A DNA stretch of 64,000 nucleotides from VXYL01 sp965199915. GTDB lineage: Bacteria; Pseudomonadota; Gammaproteobacteria; Pseudomonadales; Azotimanducaceae. Within the stretch, counting starts at the first letter, position 1; each line of letters begins with the position of its first letter. Below, in pieces: positions 6,931 through 14,713 of the stretch. The position numbers and the translations under genes were made by a program. The notes under the pieces were generated by a model. The model saw nothing but the letters and a program-made list of their open reading frames with translations. It searched no databases and was not told where the DNA came from. The DNA lies in contig OZ241348.1 of assembly GCA_965199915.1 (NCBI GenBank), positions 4,464,001 through 4,528,000 on the forward strand, in the 5' to 3' direction.

Positions 6931-9351
6931 TCAGGAACGCAGCCTCGACCCGCTCGGATCGTAGGGCGGTTCGGCGAGGATTCTGGCTGGCCGGCGTTGA
7001 TCGACGATGTGGACCGCGAACTCCTCGTTCGTGGATTCCGCGAGCGGGGTTTTCACATAGGCCAACGCCAAGCTCTTCTCCACGGTGTGGCCGTAGGCGC
7101 CGGAGGTGACGTAGCCGGCGTACTCGTCCCTGTGCCAAACCGGCTCGAACCCCCAAGCGTCCGCGTCCGCCGAATCGATCTCCAGAGCGACAAGTCGACG
7201 CGGCGGCGTCGCCTCGCGGTCCGCGAGCGCGGCTTCTCGGCCGATGAAGTCCGCCTTGCCGTAGTCCACGAACCGATCCAGCCCGCACATGGCCGGCGTG
7301 TAGTCCGGCGTGTATTCGCGCGACCAAATCCCAAAACTCTTTTCCATGCCCAGCGACAACAAGGCGCGGGTGCCGAAGGGCCGAATGCCGAGTCGGGCGC
7401 CGGCGTCGAGCAGCAAGTCGTACACGGCGGGCGCATGGGCGCGGGAAAGGTAGATTTCGTAACCCAGTTCTCCGGTGAAGGACAACCGCGCAACCACGCA
7501 CGGGGCGATGCCGACATCCATGTGGCGCGCGGACAGGAACGGCATGGCGTCCTTGCGCAAGTCCCCCGACGCCACCGACCGCAACAGCTCGCGGGAACGC
7601 GGGCCGGCGATGGCGATCGCCGCGAGATCGTCCGAGCGGTTGACGATGCGGACGTTGCGACCGGCCAAGTGTTGGTGAAACCACAGCATGTGGAACTCTT
7701 GCAGGTAGCCCGAGCCGATCACCAGGAAGCGATCGTCGGCTAAGCCCATGATGGTGAGATCGCCCTTCAGATGGCCGGACGGCAGCAGCATCGGCCCCAT
7801 CCGCACGCGCCCGGCGCGGGGCAGCCGGCTCGCGCAGAGGCGATCCAGGTAGGCCGCGGCGTCTGGCCCGCTGATCTCGTATTTGGCGAACGACGCGCCG
7901 TCGAATATACCCACGCCTTCCCGAACGGCGCGGCATTCTTCGCCAACCGGCGCATGCGCGTTGGAGCGACGGAAACTCGGCGTTTCCACCGGGTCGCTGC
8001 CGGGGGGCGCGAACCACAGCGGCACCTCCAAGCCGTAGGACGCGCCGAACACCCCGTTCGCCGCCACCAAGCGTTCGTGCAGCGCCGACACCTTGCTCGG
8101 CCGCCCCGCCGGCCACTCGTCGTTGGGGCACAGCAGCGTGAAGCGGTTTTCGTAGAACTCGCGGGCCTTCTTTACGACATAGCTCTTGGTGGCGTAGGCG
8201 CCGAATCGGCTTGCGTCCATGGCGAAGATGTCGCCTTCCGGTTCTCCATCGACCATCCACTGCGCCAACGCCAAGGCAACGCCGCAGCCTTGGCTGAATC
8301 CCGCCATCACGCCGCAGCACGACCAGTAGTTGGGCACGTCGCGCACGGGGCCCACCAGCGGATTGCCGTCCGGCGCGAAGGTGAAGGGCCCGTTCACGAT
8401 GCGGCGAATCCCGGCGGCCGCCACCGGCGGAAAGCGCGCAAAACCCTTCAGCAACGCGGTTTCGAGGTCGTCCAAGCGCGGCGGCAAGAGATCGGTCTCG
8501 CCGAAATCCCAAGGCGTGCCGTTCACGGACCACGGGGTGCAATTTTTCTCGTAGACGCCAAGGAGAACGCCGCCGCCCTCTTGGCGCAAGTACATCTCGC
8601 CGTCGAGGTCCAAAACCAAGGGCAACTCGCGATCCGCACCGCCGAGTTCGTCAATGGCTTCCGTCACGACGTAGTGATGCTCGATGGGGACGATGGGCAC
8701 CCGCACGCCGGCCATGGCGCCGACTTCGCGCGCCCAAAGTCCGGCGGCGTTGACGACATGGTCGGTCTCAATGTTGCCGTTGTCCGTCACCACGGTCCAG
8801 CTGCCGCCCGGTTTCGCAACGAGATCGACGACTTTGGTGTTGACGTATATCTCCGCCCCGCCCAAGCGGGCCGACTTGGCGAGCGCATGCGTGGCGCCGT
8901 AGGGATCGATGTGGCCTTCGTTGCCGTCGAACAAGCCGCCGACGATGTTGGCGGCGTCGATGATGGGACACAGCTTTTTTACCTGCGCCGGGCCCAGCAG
9001 CTCGCTGTCGATGCCGAGAACGCGGTGCCGCGCATGCTCGTAGCGAATCACCTCCCAGCGCTCGGCCGTGGCCGCCACCTGCAGGCCGCCCGTCAGATGC
9101 ATGCCGACATCCTGCCCGCTGATCTCCTCCACCTCCTTGTAAACCGAGATGCCGTAGGCTTGCAGCCTCGCCACGTTGGGGTCGCTGTTCATCGCGTGAA
9201 AACCGCCCGCGGCATGCCAAGTGGAGCCGGCGGTGAGCTGCTTCCTCTCGACCAGGACGACATCGCGCCACCCCAGCTTCGTCAGGTGGTAGAGCACGGC
9301 GACGCCGACAATGCCGCCGCCGATGACGACGACGCGGGCATGGTGTTTCAT
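6931..9351 (-). CDS. Dimethylglycine/sarcosine dehydrogenase-like FAD oxidoreductase with GcvT domain
   Basis: 806 aa. The N-terminus has the FAD-binding motif VVVIGGGIVGVAV and STWHAAGG, where the His is the usual site of covalent FAD attachment in dimethylglycine and sarcosine dehydrogenases. The C-terminal ~370 residues are a GcvT/aminomethyltransferase fold (GVGIFDGASFAKYEISGP, GELGYEIYL, LGMEKSFGIWSREYTPDYTP). The enzyme should oxidatively demethylate a methylated glycine and pass formaldehyde to tetrahydrofolate. The ATG at 9351 is preferred over a start 9 codons upstream because it begins directly before the FAD fold. It is convergent with the amine dehydrogenase-like gene. Confidence 0.85.
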   Translation of the reverse strand: MKHHARVVVIGGGIVGVAVLYHLTKLGWRDVVLVERKQLTAGSTWHAAGGFHAMNSDPNVARLQAYGISVYKEVEEISGQDVGMHLTGGLQVAATAERWEVIRYEHARHRVLGIDSELLGPAQVKKLCPIIDAANIVGGLFDGNEGHIDPYGATHALAKSARLGGAEIYVNTKVVDLVAKPGGSWTVVTDNGNIETDHVVNAAGLWAREVGAMAGVRVPIVPIEHHYVVTEAIDELGGADRELPLVLDLDGEMYLRQEGGGVLLGVYEKNCTPWSVNGTPWDFGETDLLPPRLDDLETALLKGFARFPPVAAAGIRRIVNGPFTFAPDGNPLVGPVRDVPNYWSCCGVMAGFSQGCGVALALAQWMVDGEPEGDIFAMDASRFGAYATKSYVVKKAREFYENRFTLLCPNDEWPAGRPSKVSALHERLVAANGVFGASYGLEVPLWFAPPGSDPVETPSFRRSNAHAPVGEECRAVREGVGIFDGASFAKYEISGPDAAAYLDRLCASRLPRAGRVRMGPMLLPSGHLKGDLTIMGLADDRFLVIGSGYLQEFHMLWFHQHLAGRNVRIVNRSDDLAAIAIAGPRSRELLRSVASGDLRKDAMPFLSARHMDVGIAPCVVARLSFTGELGYEIYLSRAHAPAVYDLLLDAGARLGIRPFGTRALLSLGMEKSFGIWSREYTPDYTPAMCGLDRFVDYGKADFIGREAALADREATPPRRLVALEIDSADADAWGFEPVWHRDEYAGYVTSGAYGHTVEKSLALAYVKTPLAESTNEEFAVHIVDQRRPARILAEPPYDPSGSRLRS

Positions 9352-9623
9352 CTTGGATTGGGAACGTGTTTGCGGCACTGGCGGCTTGCGATGTTCCCAA
9401 GTCTACCGCCGACCCGCGCGGTCACCGCGCACCGCTGGCTTGGGCGCAGGTGTGGAAGAGTGTGGAACGATGGAACGGAAGCTCGGCACGGCGTTTTCGC
9501 CCGCCAAGCCATGTGGAGAGGGAAAACTGGCGTTTCTCGCACATTGTCGATGGACGATTTCACACGCGAATTTCAGCCAGTTGCCGTTCCCAACGGCAGC
9601 GCGTCCGGCGCAGACTGCCGCGC

Positions 9624-10592
9624 ATGGCACTCCCCCAGCAACCGTCGGGTGCGCCGGCGTCGCAAGGCGACACGGCGAACAAACGGCTGTTTTCCCATCC
9701 GCGCATGGTGGCGGATTTGCTCCGCCTGCTCGGCGAGGACTGGGTGGACGAGCTCGACCTCGACCGGCTGGAACGGCTGCCCGCCGAGCATGTGGCCGAC
9801 GACCGCCGGGCGCGCCGGCAAGACATGCCGTGGCGGGCGCCCTTCAAGCCCGCCGCTGGTCAAGGTATCGGCGCAGCCCTGCTGGTTCACTTGGAGTTCC
9901 AATCGCGTCCAGACCCGTTCATGGCCGAGCGCATGCTGGAATACGCCGCGTTGTTGCGCCGGGATCTGCTCCGCGCCGGCGCGGGGTTGGCGGCGGGCGG
10001 TGTGGTTCCCGCGCATCTGCCGCTGGTGGTGTACAACGGGCGCGCGCCGTGGAACGCGCCGTTGCGGGTGGAGGAGCGCACCGCTTGGGCGCCGGCGGGC
10101 TTGGCGGCATTGCAACCACGCTTCGCGCTCCGCCTTGTTGACGCGAGCGCATACAAGGGCGACCATACTTCTGACGGCAACGCGGCGCGGGCGTGGCTCG
10201 CGCTGGACGCGGCGGACGCCGCTGGCTTGCTGGCGGCGCTGGAGAGGGCCGTTTGGACTCTGGCGCGGATTGGCGAGGCGGCGCTTTCGCGGTCGTTCGA
10301 GGTGTGGTGCGGCGGCGTGCTGCGCCCCCGCTTCGGCGACCGGATGCCGTCCTTTGCGAACATGATGGAGACACCGACGATGCTTGCGGAAACGCTTCGG
10401 GAATGGGAAGAACGGTTGGTCAGCGAAGGCCGGCTCGCGGGACGGGAAGAGGGTCGGCGCACGGGGCGCGAAGAAGAGCGCGCGCTTCTGCGCGAGTTGG
10501 CCGAGCAGCGTTTCGACGCCAAGACCGCGGCCGCGCTTGCTCGCCTGCTGGCGGCCGCGGACGACACCTCGACGCGGTCCGCTGACCAATGA
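9624..10592 (+). CDS. Rpn/YhgA-like PD-(D/E)XK nuclease family protein
   Basis: 322 aa. It shows FSHPRMVADLLRLLG near the N-terminus, LLVHLEFQSRPDPFMAERMLEY (the E-x-Q element of the PD-(D/E)XK site), and LPLVVYNGRAPW. This pattern defines the Rpn (recombination-promoting nuclease, formerly transposase_31) family. The C-terminus has a charged GREEGRRTGREEERALLRELA helix, usual in this family. Rpn proteins are DNA endonucleases that raise RecA-independent recombination and affect phage sensitivity. The ATG at 9624 precedes the conserved core; the open frame extends upstream but is unlike the family. It lies 54 bp before the left end of an insertion sequence. Confidence 0.75.
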   Translation: MALPQQPSGAPASQGDTANKRLFSHPRMVADLLRLLGEDWVDELDLDRLERLPAEHVADDRRARRQDMPWRAPFKPAAGQGIGAALLVHLEFQSRPDPFMAERMLEYAALLRRDLLRAGAGLAAGGVVPAHLPLVVYNGRAPWNAPLRVEERTAWAPAGLAALQPRFALRLVDASAYKGDHTSDGNAARAWLALDAADAAGLLAALERAVWTLARIGEAALSRSFEVWCGGVLRPRFGDRMPSFANMMETPTMLAETLREWEERLVSEGRLAGREEGRRTGREEERALLRELAEQRFDAKTAAALARLLAAADDTSTRSADQ

Positions 10593-10645
10593 ATCGACAA
10601 TGCACAGCCATCGCTCAGTCCGCTTCGCGCAGTGCTGAAAACTTG

Positions 10646-10660
10646 GCTTAGGCGTCTCGC
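10646..10660 (+). repeat. Left terminal inverted repeat of the ISAzo13-type element
   Basis: 15-bp sequence matched in inverted orientation (13/15) by 11952-11966. Confidence 0.7.
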
Positions 10661-10702
10661 TCCTATAAATGCTACGATAGAGGTCTTCGGCAAGGAGGCT
10701 CG

Positions 10703-11938
10703 ATGGTCATGGAAGACGCCGTCACGCAGTCGATACGTGGGAAGTTTCTGGTTCTGGAACGGGTTCTGGACGAGCGGGCGAAGCGGCTGTGGGCGGCGGC
10801 GGAGGCGCGGTCGCTGGGCCGGGGCGGCGTCACGGGGGTGGCGGAGGCGACGGGGATGTCGCGGAGCCGGATCCACGCGGGGCTGCGGGAGATCGATTCG
10901 GCGGGACCGGGGGGCGTTTCGTCGTCGGGGCGGCAGCGGGCGCCGGGCGCGGGCCGGAAGCGCGTCGAGGAGAAGGACGCGGGGCTGGTGGAGGCGCTGC
11001 GGCGGCTGGTCGACCCGGCGACGCGCGGGGATCCGACGGGGCCGCTGCTGTGGACGACGCTGAGCGCGGCGCGGCTGTCGGAGGCGCTGGGGAAGGAGGG
11101 CCACCCGGCGAGCGAGCGGACGGTGAACCGCCTGCTGCACGACCTGGGCTACAGCCTGCAGTCGAACCGCAAGACGGTGGAGGGCCGGCAGCACCCGGAC
11201 CGCGACGCGCAGTTCCGGCACGTCAACCGCAAGGCGAAGACGTTCCAGGGCCGCGGCGAGCCGGTGGTGTCGGTGGACACGAAGAAGAAGGAGCTGGTGG
11301 GCAATTTCCGCAACGGCGGCAGGGAATGGCATCCGAAGGGGGAGCCGGAGAAGGTGCTGGTCCACGACTTCAAGGACAAGGAGCTGGGCAAGGCAATTCC
11401 GTACGGAGTCTACGACCTGGCGGCGAACAACGGCTGGGTGAGCGTGGGCGTGGACCACGACACGGCGTCCTTCGCGGCGGAGTCGGTGCGGCGCTGGTGG
11501 GAGCGGATGGGACGCCACGCGTACCCGGACGCGAAGCGCCTGCTGGTGACGGCGGACGCGGGCGGCTCGAACGGGCCGCGCAACCGGCTGTGGAAGGTGG
11601 AGCTGCAGCGCGTCGCAGACGCGACGGGGCTGGAGGTGTCGGTGTGCCACTTCCCGCCGGGCACCAGCAAGTGGAACAAGATCGAGCACCGGATGTTCTG
11701 CTGGATCACGGAGAACTGGCGCGGGCGCCCGCTGGTCAGCCGCGAGGCGGTGGTGGAGCTGATCGCCAACACGACGACGCGCGGTGGGCTGTCGATCCGG
11801 GCGGAACTGGACGAGAACGAGTACCCGACCGGCGTGAAGGTGAGCGACGAGGAACTGGCCGGCGTGCGCATCAGGCGCTCCGCGTTTCACGGCGATTGGA
11901 ACTACATGGTTTCGCCAAATAAGAAAACGCTCAATTGA
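10703..11938 (+). CDS. ISAzo13-family (Rhodopirellula-type) DDE transposase
   Basis: 411 aa, intact. The N-terminal region (about residues 1-75) looks like a helix-turn-helix DNA-binding part (VTGVAEATGMSRSRIHAGL). The DDE core shows VVSVDTKKKELVGNF (first Asp), LLVTADAGGSNGPRNRLWK (second Asp) and TSKWNKIEHRMFCWI (Glu), the signatures of this family. A strong SD (AAGGAGG) lies 5 nt before the ATG. The gene ends 14 nt before the right inverted repeat. No frameshift or internal stop, so the element may still be active. Confidence 0.85.
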   Translation: MVMEDAVTQSIRGKFLVLERVLDERAKRLWAAAEARSLGRGGVTGVAEATGMSRSRIHAGLREIDSAGPGGVSSSGRQRAPGAGRKRVEEKDAGLVEALRRLVDPATRGDPTGPLLWTTLSAARLSEALGKEGHPASERTVNRLLHDLGYSLQSNRKTVEGRQHPDRDAQFRHVNRKAKTFQGRGEPVVSVDTKKKELVGNFRNGGREWHPKGEPEKVLVHDFKDKELGKAIPYGVYDLAANNGWVSVGVDHDTASFAAESVRRWWERMGRHAYPDAKRLLVTADAGGSNGPRNRLWKVELQRVADATGLEVSVCHFPPGTSKWNKIEHRMFCWITENWRGRPLVSREAVVELIANTTTRGGLSIRAELDENEYPTGVKVSDEELAGVRIRRSAFHGDWNYMVSPNKKTLN

Positions 11939-11951
11939 AGTGTTTATTTAT

Positions 11952-11966
11952 GCGAAACACCTAAGC
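11952..11966 (-). repeat. Right terminal inverted repeat of the ISAzo13-type element
   Basis: Pairs with 10646-10660 (13 of 15 bases identical after reverse complementing). Confidence 0.7.
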
Positions 11967-11982
11967 GGCTAAGCTAAATCGC

Positions 11983-12010
11983 TTGACACGGCGGCTCCGT
12001 GCGGTACGGT
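11983..12010 (+). promoter_or_regulatory. Sigma70-type promoter before the NYN gene leader
   Basis: TTGACA at 11983-11988 and TACGGT at 12005-12010 with a 16-bp spacer. It lies just outside the right end of the insertion sequence, about 108 bp before the NYN start codon. Transcription would begin near 12017 and run straight into the hairpin ending at 12098. Confidence 0.55.
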
Positions 12011-12016
12011 AGCGTT

Positions 12017-12098
12017 CATCAATAGGTCGCGGTTGCCCCCGCGGCATACGGTAACCCCCCCCGGGATTTCGCCACACCGTGGCGCCCCGGGGGTTTTT
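12017..12098 (+). ncRNA. Candidate structured leader RNA or small RNA ahead of the NYN gene
   Basis: The predicted ~80-nt transcript holds a GGUUGCC/GGUAACC stem (one G-U pair), an overlapping alternative CGCGG/CCGCG pairing, and a very stable terminator. The overlap of alternative stems is what one expects of an attenuator or riboswitch-like leader, but a free small RNA is equally possible. I recognise no known RNA family. Confidence 0.4.
12056..12098 (+). terminator. Strong Rho-independent terminator hairpin in the NYN leader
   Basis: A bipartite stem: an outer 8-bp CCCCCGGG/CCCGGGGG, an inner 6-bp CGCCAC/GTGGCG with ACC loop, then TTTTTC (12094-12099). It lies upstream of the NYN start codon (12118), not after a gene, so it must either be read through or act as a conditional attenuator. 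Confidence 0.75.
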
Positions 12099-12117
12099 CA
12101 ATAAGCACCGAATCCGC

Positions 12118-12747
12118 ATGGCTCCCATTCGGTCCACCGTCTTTGTTGATGGCAACAACTGGTATCACGGCCTGCGCTCGTTGGGCTTGGATAGTGGAGA
12201 CTTGGACTATCAACGACTGGCCAAGAAGCTCTTGATGGGCCGGCGGCTGCAAGCAATCCGCTACTACGTCGGCAAAGTGTCCGGCGACCTGCCCCGGATG
12301 CACACCCAAGAGCGGTCTCTCGCGGCTCTTCGACAGCAGGGCGTCGTGGTGGAGCTCGGGCGCATCGAGAGGAACCTGATGCCGGCTGATCGCAATCCAT
12401 TGGCCGCGCGCCTTCGGCAGTTGCTCGCAGCCGAGCGCGATGCCGTGCCGCCCGGCTTTGCCGAGCAGTTGGACGCTCTTTGCGCGGCGAGCATTCCGTA
12501 CTTCGTGGAGAAACAGGTGGATGTCCGCATCGCGGTGGACATGGTGGGCATGGCCTATCGAAGTGAATACGATGTCGCCTACCTGCTGTCTGCGGATGGA
12601 GATTTTGTGCCAGCCGTGCGCGAAGTCCAAAGACAAGGCAAGAGGGTGTTTGCGGCAAGCCCATCCAAGGGCCACCAGCTCGGCAATGCCGTCGACGCAT
12701 TCGTCGATCTACCTCGAAGCTGGTTCCACGGCCTCCACCGCGCCTAA
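12118..12747 (+). CDS. NYN-domain (LabA/DUF88-type) putative ribonuclease
   Basis: 209 aa. STVFVDGNNWYHGL near the N-terminus has the first conserved Asp and the GNN turn; VDVRIAVDMVGMA and LLSADGDFVPAV supply the other acidic residues of the PIN-like NYN active site. Family members are putative metal-dependent RNases. The ATG at 12118 is chosen as it starts right before the NYN core; the frame is open 13 codons further upstream but those codons would lie within the terminator hairpin. Expression may depend on read-through of that hairpin. Confidence 0.8.
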   Translation: MAPIRSTVFVDGNNWYHGLRSLGLDSGDLDYQRLAKKLLMGRRLQAIRYYVGKVSGDLPRMHTQERSLAALRQQGVVVELGRIERNLMPADRNPLAARLRQLLAAERDAVPPGFAEQLDALCAASIPYFVEKQVDVRIAVDMVGMAYRSEYDVAYLLSADGDFVPAVREVQRQGKRVFAASPSKGHQLGNAVDAFVDLPRSWFHGLHRA

Positions 12748-12756
12748 TACCTCCGA

Positions 12757-12792
12757 TCGGGCGTTTGGAGTTGCTTCGCAAACCCGGCGCCT
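12757..12792 (+). repeat. Interspersed double-hairpin repeat, copy 1 (partial)
   Basis: Contains the core GGAGTTGCTTCGCAAACCCGG, matching copies at 20343, 21844 (inverted) and 28176. It lies in the 59-bp gap between the convergent NYN and dtd genes. The GCGCCC hairpin half seen in other copies is mostly lost. Confidence 0.55.
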
Positions 12793-12806
12793 CTCGGGAA
12801 CTTGAC

Positions 12807-13250
12807 TCACTTCGTCGCTTCGAGCAGAACGGTCACCGGCCCGTCGTTCACCAGCGCCACCTGCATGTCGGTGCCGAATTCGCCGGTGCGAACGGCGATG
12901 CCGCGTTCTTCCAAGCCACGCACATAGCGCTGGTACAGCGGCAGCGCGGCCTCCGGCGCCGCCGCCGTGGAGAGGCTTGGGCGGTTGCCGCGCCGGGTGT
13001 CGGCGGCCAGCGTGAACTGCGACACCACCAGCACCGAACCGCCGACATCGAGCACCGAGCGGTTCATGGCGTGGTTCCCGTCCGCGAAGACGCGCGCCGC
13101 GGCGGTGCGCTCGGCGAGACGCCGCGCCTGCGCCTCGCCATCATCCCGCTGCACGCCCACGAAGACGAGCAGGCCAGGCCCGATGGCGGCAACTTCCTCA
13201 CCCGCGATCACCACGCTCGCGCGGGTCACTCGTTGCAGCAAAGCGCGCAC
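12807..13250 (-). CDS. dtd: D-aminoacyl-tRNA deacylase
   Basis: 147 aa. SQFTLAAD and NDGPVT are the two signature motifs (SQFTL and NxGPVT) that form the active site across the dimer interface. The enzyme hydrolyses D-aminoacyl-tRNA, preventing D-amino acids from entering proteins. The GTG at 13250 gives the standard N-terminus (RALLQRVTRASV) and is preceded by AGGAGA at good spacing; an upstream ATG would add a 19-aa extension not seen in the family. Divergent from the PP-loop gene. Confidence 0.9.
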   Translation of the reverse strand: MRALLQRVTRASVVIAGEEVAAIGPGLLVFVGVQRDDGEAQARRLAERTAAARVFADGNHAMNRSVLDVGGSVLVVSQFTLAADTRRGNRPSLSTAAAPEAALPLYQRYVRGLEERGIAVRTGEFGTDMQVALVNDGPVTVLLEATK

Positions 13251-13302
13251 TTGCGTCTCCTGTTCTGAACCGGGCAAGACGAAACAAGCGTAAAATAACC
13301 GC

Positions 13303-14457
13303 ATGGTTGAACAATCCACAACGCCTGCCCCGCCTACCGCTCCGCGTCCGCCCGGGCCCCGCAAGCGGCGCGCCGCGCCGGCTCGAAAACGGCGGGCCGC
13401 GCCGGCTCGAAGACGGCGGGCCGCGGCGCTCATCTCGGGCGGCTTGGACTCCATGCTCGCCGCCAAGGTGGTGCTCGATCAAGGCGTTGAAGTGCATGGC
13501 GTGAACTTCTTCACCGGCTTCTGCGTGGAGGGGCACACGCACGCCATCCGCAAGAAGGACCGCGCCAAGGGCAAGCGCAACAACGCCCTGTGGGTGGCCG
13601 AGCAACTCGGCATTCCGCTGCACTTCGTGGATGTGGTGGACGAATACAAGGACGTGGTGTTGAACCCCAAGCACGGCTACGGCGCCAACCTGAACCCGTG
13701 TCTCGATTGCAAAGTGTTCATGGTGCGCAAAGCGCTGGTGGAGGATGTGCTCGAGGAGGGCGGTTTCGATTTCGCCATAACCGGCGAGGTGATGGGGCAG
13801 CGCCCGATGTCGCAACGCGCCGACACGCTGCCGATCATCGCCCGGGAGTCCGGCGCCGGAGACCGGCTGCTGCGTCCGCTCACCGCCCGCAACCTGCCGC
13901 CCACGCTGCCGGAACGCCGCGGCTGGGTGGACCGCGACAAGCTGCACGGGTTCCGCGGCCGCGACCGCAAGCCGCAGATGGCGTTGGCGAGGGAGTACGG
14001 CTTCACCGAATACGCGCAGCCGGCCGGCGGCTGCTGCTTTCTCACCAACGCCACCTACACCGCCAAGCTGCGCGACCTGTGGCGCGCGCGGGGCGATCGA
14101 GACTACGCGCTGGACGATGTCTTGTTGCTCAAGGTGGGTCGCCACATTCGCCCGACGCCGCGCTACAAGCTGATCGTCGGCCGCGAAGCCGGCGAGAACA
14201 ACTTCCTGGCCGGCTACCGCCGCCGCTTCACGCACCTGCGGCCGGTCAGCCACGAAGGCCCGCTCACGCTTGTGGACGGCGATCTGCGGCGGCAGGATGC
14301 GCCGCTCGCCGCACGCATCGTGGCGCGCTATTCGCAAGGGCGCGACGCGAAGGCGGTAACCGTGCGCCTGCAGCAGCCGGACGGCGCGGCGGAGGAGTTG
14401 CAGGTGGCGCCGCTGCCGCCGACGGAACTGCCGGCCGCTTGGCATGTCGGCGCTTGA
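13303..14457 (+). CDS. PP-loop ATPase, MnmA/ThiI-like tRNA thiolation or sulfur-transfer enzyme
   Basis: 384 aa. LISGGLDSMLAAK is the SGGxDS ATP-pyrophosphatase loop. NPCLDCKVFM resembles the NPC..C element of tRNA thiolases (MnmA, TtcA relatives) and GGCCFLT could provide a further catalytic Cys. An RNA-modifying role is likely; the exact modification is not evident. The gene overlaps the following TusA-family gene by 14 bp, strongly suggesting that TusA donates persulfide sulfur to it. The first ~40 residues are low complexity and encoded by a 24-bp tandem repeat; a downstream start is possible. Confidence 0.7.
   Translation: MVEQSTTPAPPTAPRPPGPRKRRAAPARKRRAAPARRRRAAALISGGLDSMLAAKVVLDQGVEVHGVNFFTGFCVEGHTHAIRKKDRAKGKRNNALWVAEQLGIPLHFVDVVDEYKDVVLNPKHGYGANLNPCLDCKVFMVRKALVEDVLEEGGFDFAITGEVMGQRPMSQRADTLPIIARESGAGDRLLRPLTARNLPPTLPERRGWVDRDKLHGFRGRDRKPQMALAREYGFTEYAQPAGGCCFLTNATYTAKLRDLWRARGDRDYALDDVLLLKVGRHIRPTPRYKLIVGREAGENNFLAGYRRRFTHLRPVSHEGPLTLVDGDLRRQDAPLAARIVARYSQGRDAKAVTVRLQQPDGAAEELQVAPLPPTELPAAWHVGA
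13366..13431 (+). repeat. 24-bp in-frame tandem repeat within the PP-loop gene
   Basis: Two nearly identical 24-bp units and a partial third (13366-13389, 13390-13413, 13414 onward) encode the 8-residue unit RRAAPARK/RRAAPARR followed by RRAAALIS, directly before the PP-loop. Confidence 0.75.
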
Positions 14458-14695
14458 GGAACCAAGGCCAACCCACGCGCTTGACGCGCGCGGCCTGTTG
14501 TGCCCGCTGCCCGTCATCCGCGTGCAGGATCGGATCAAACACTTGGCCCGTGGCGACGTGTTGGAAGTGATCGCGACGGATCCGGGCACCATGCACGACA
14601 TTCCCGCTTGGTGCCGCGTGCATGGCCACCGGCTGACCGACGCGCGCAACGCCCAGGGCGACTACCGCTTTCGCATCGCGGTGGGCCGGGGATGA
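14444..14695 (+). CDS. TusA/SirA-family sulfurtransferase
   Basis: 83 aa. ARGLLCPLPVIRVQ contains the CPxP signature with the persulfide-carrying Cys. These small cytosolic proteins relay sulfur to thiolation enzymes. The start codon lies inside the 3' end of the PP-loop gene (14-bp overlap), so the two should be co-translated and probably act together. It is not necessarily the orthologue of E. coli TusA, which acts with TusBCDE and MnmA. Confidence 0.8.
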   Translation: MSALEEPRPTHALDARGLLCPLPVIRVQDRIKHLARGDVLEVIATDPGTMHDIPAWCRVHGHRLTDARNAQGDYRFRIAVGRG

Positions 14696-14713
14696 CGGTT
14701 CGGCCCGCACCAC

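Larger units (their letters stand above)
10646..11966 (+). mobile_element. ISAzo13-type insertion sequence, apparently complete
   Basis: About 1.32 kb. Imperfect terminal inverted repeats flank a single transposase gene: 10646-10660 (GCTTAGGCGTCTCGC) and the complement of 11952-11966 (GCTTAGGTGTTTCGC) agree at 13 of 15 positions. No target-site duplication longer than 2 bp is evident: if the tips are moved in by 2 nt, GC flanks both sides. A TATAAA box at 10664-10669 inside the left end could drive the transposase. The element sits between the Rpn gene and the promoter of the NYN gene and disrupts neither. Confidence 0.75.

Noticed and set aside
9887..11890. 667-aa minus-strand open frame
   Set aside because: Antisense to the Rpn and transposase genes; Arg/Pro-rich and without motifs.
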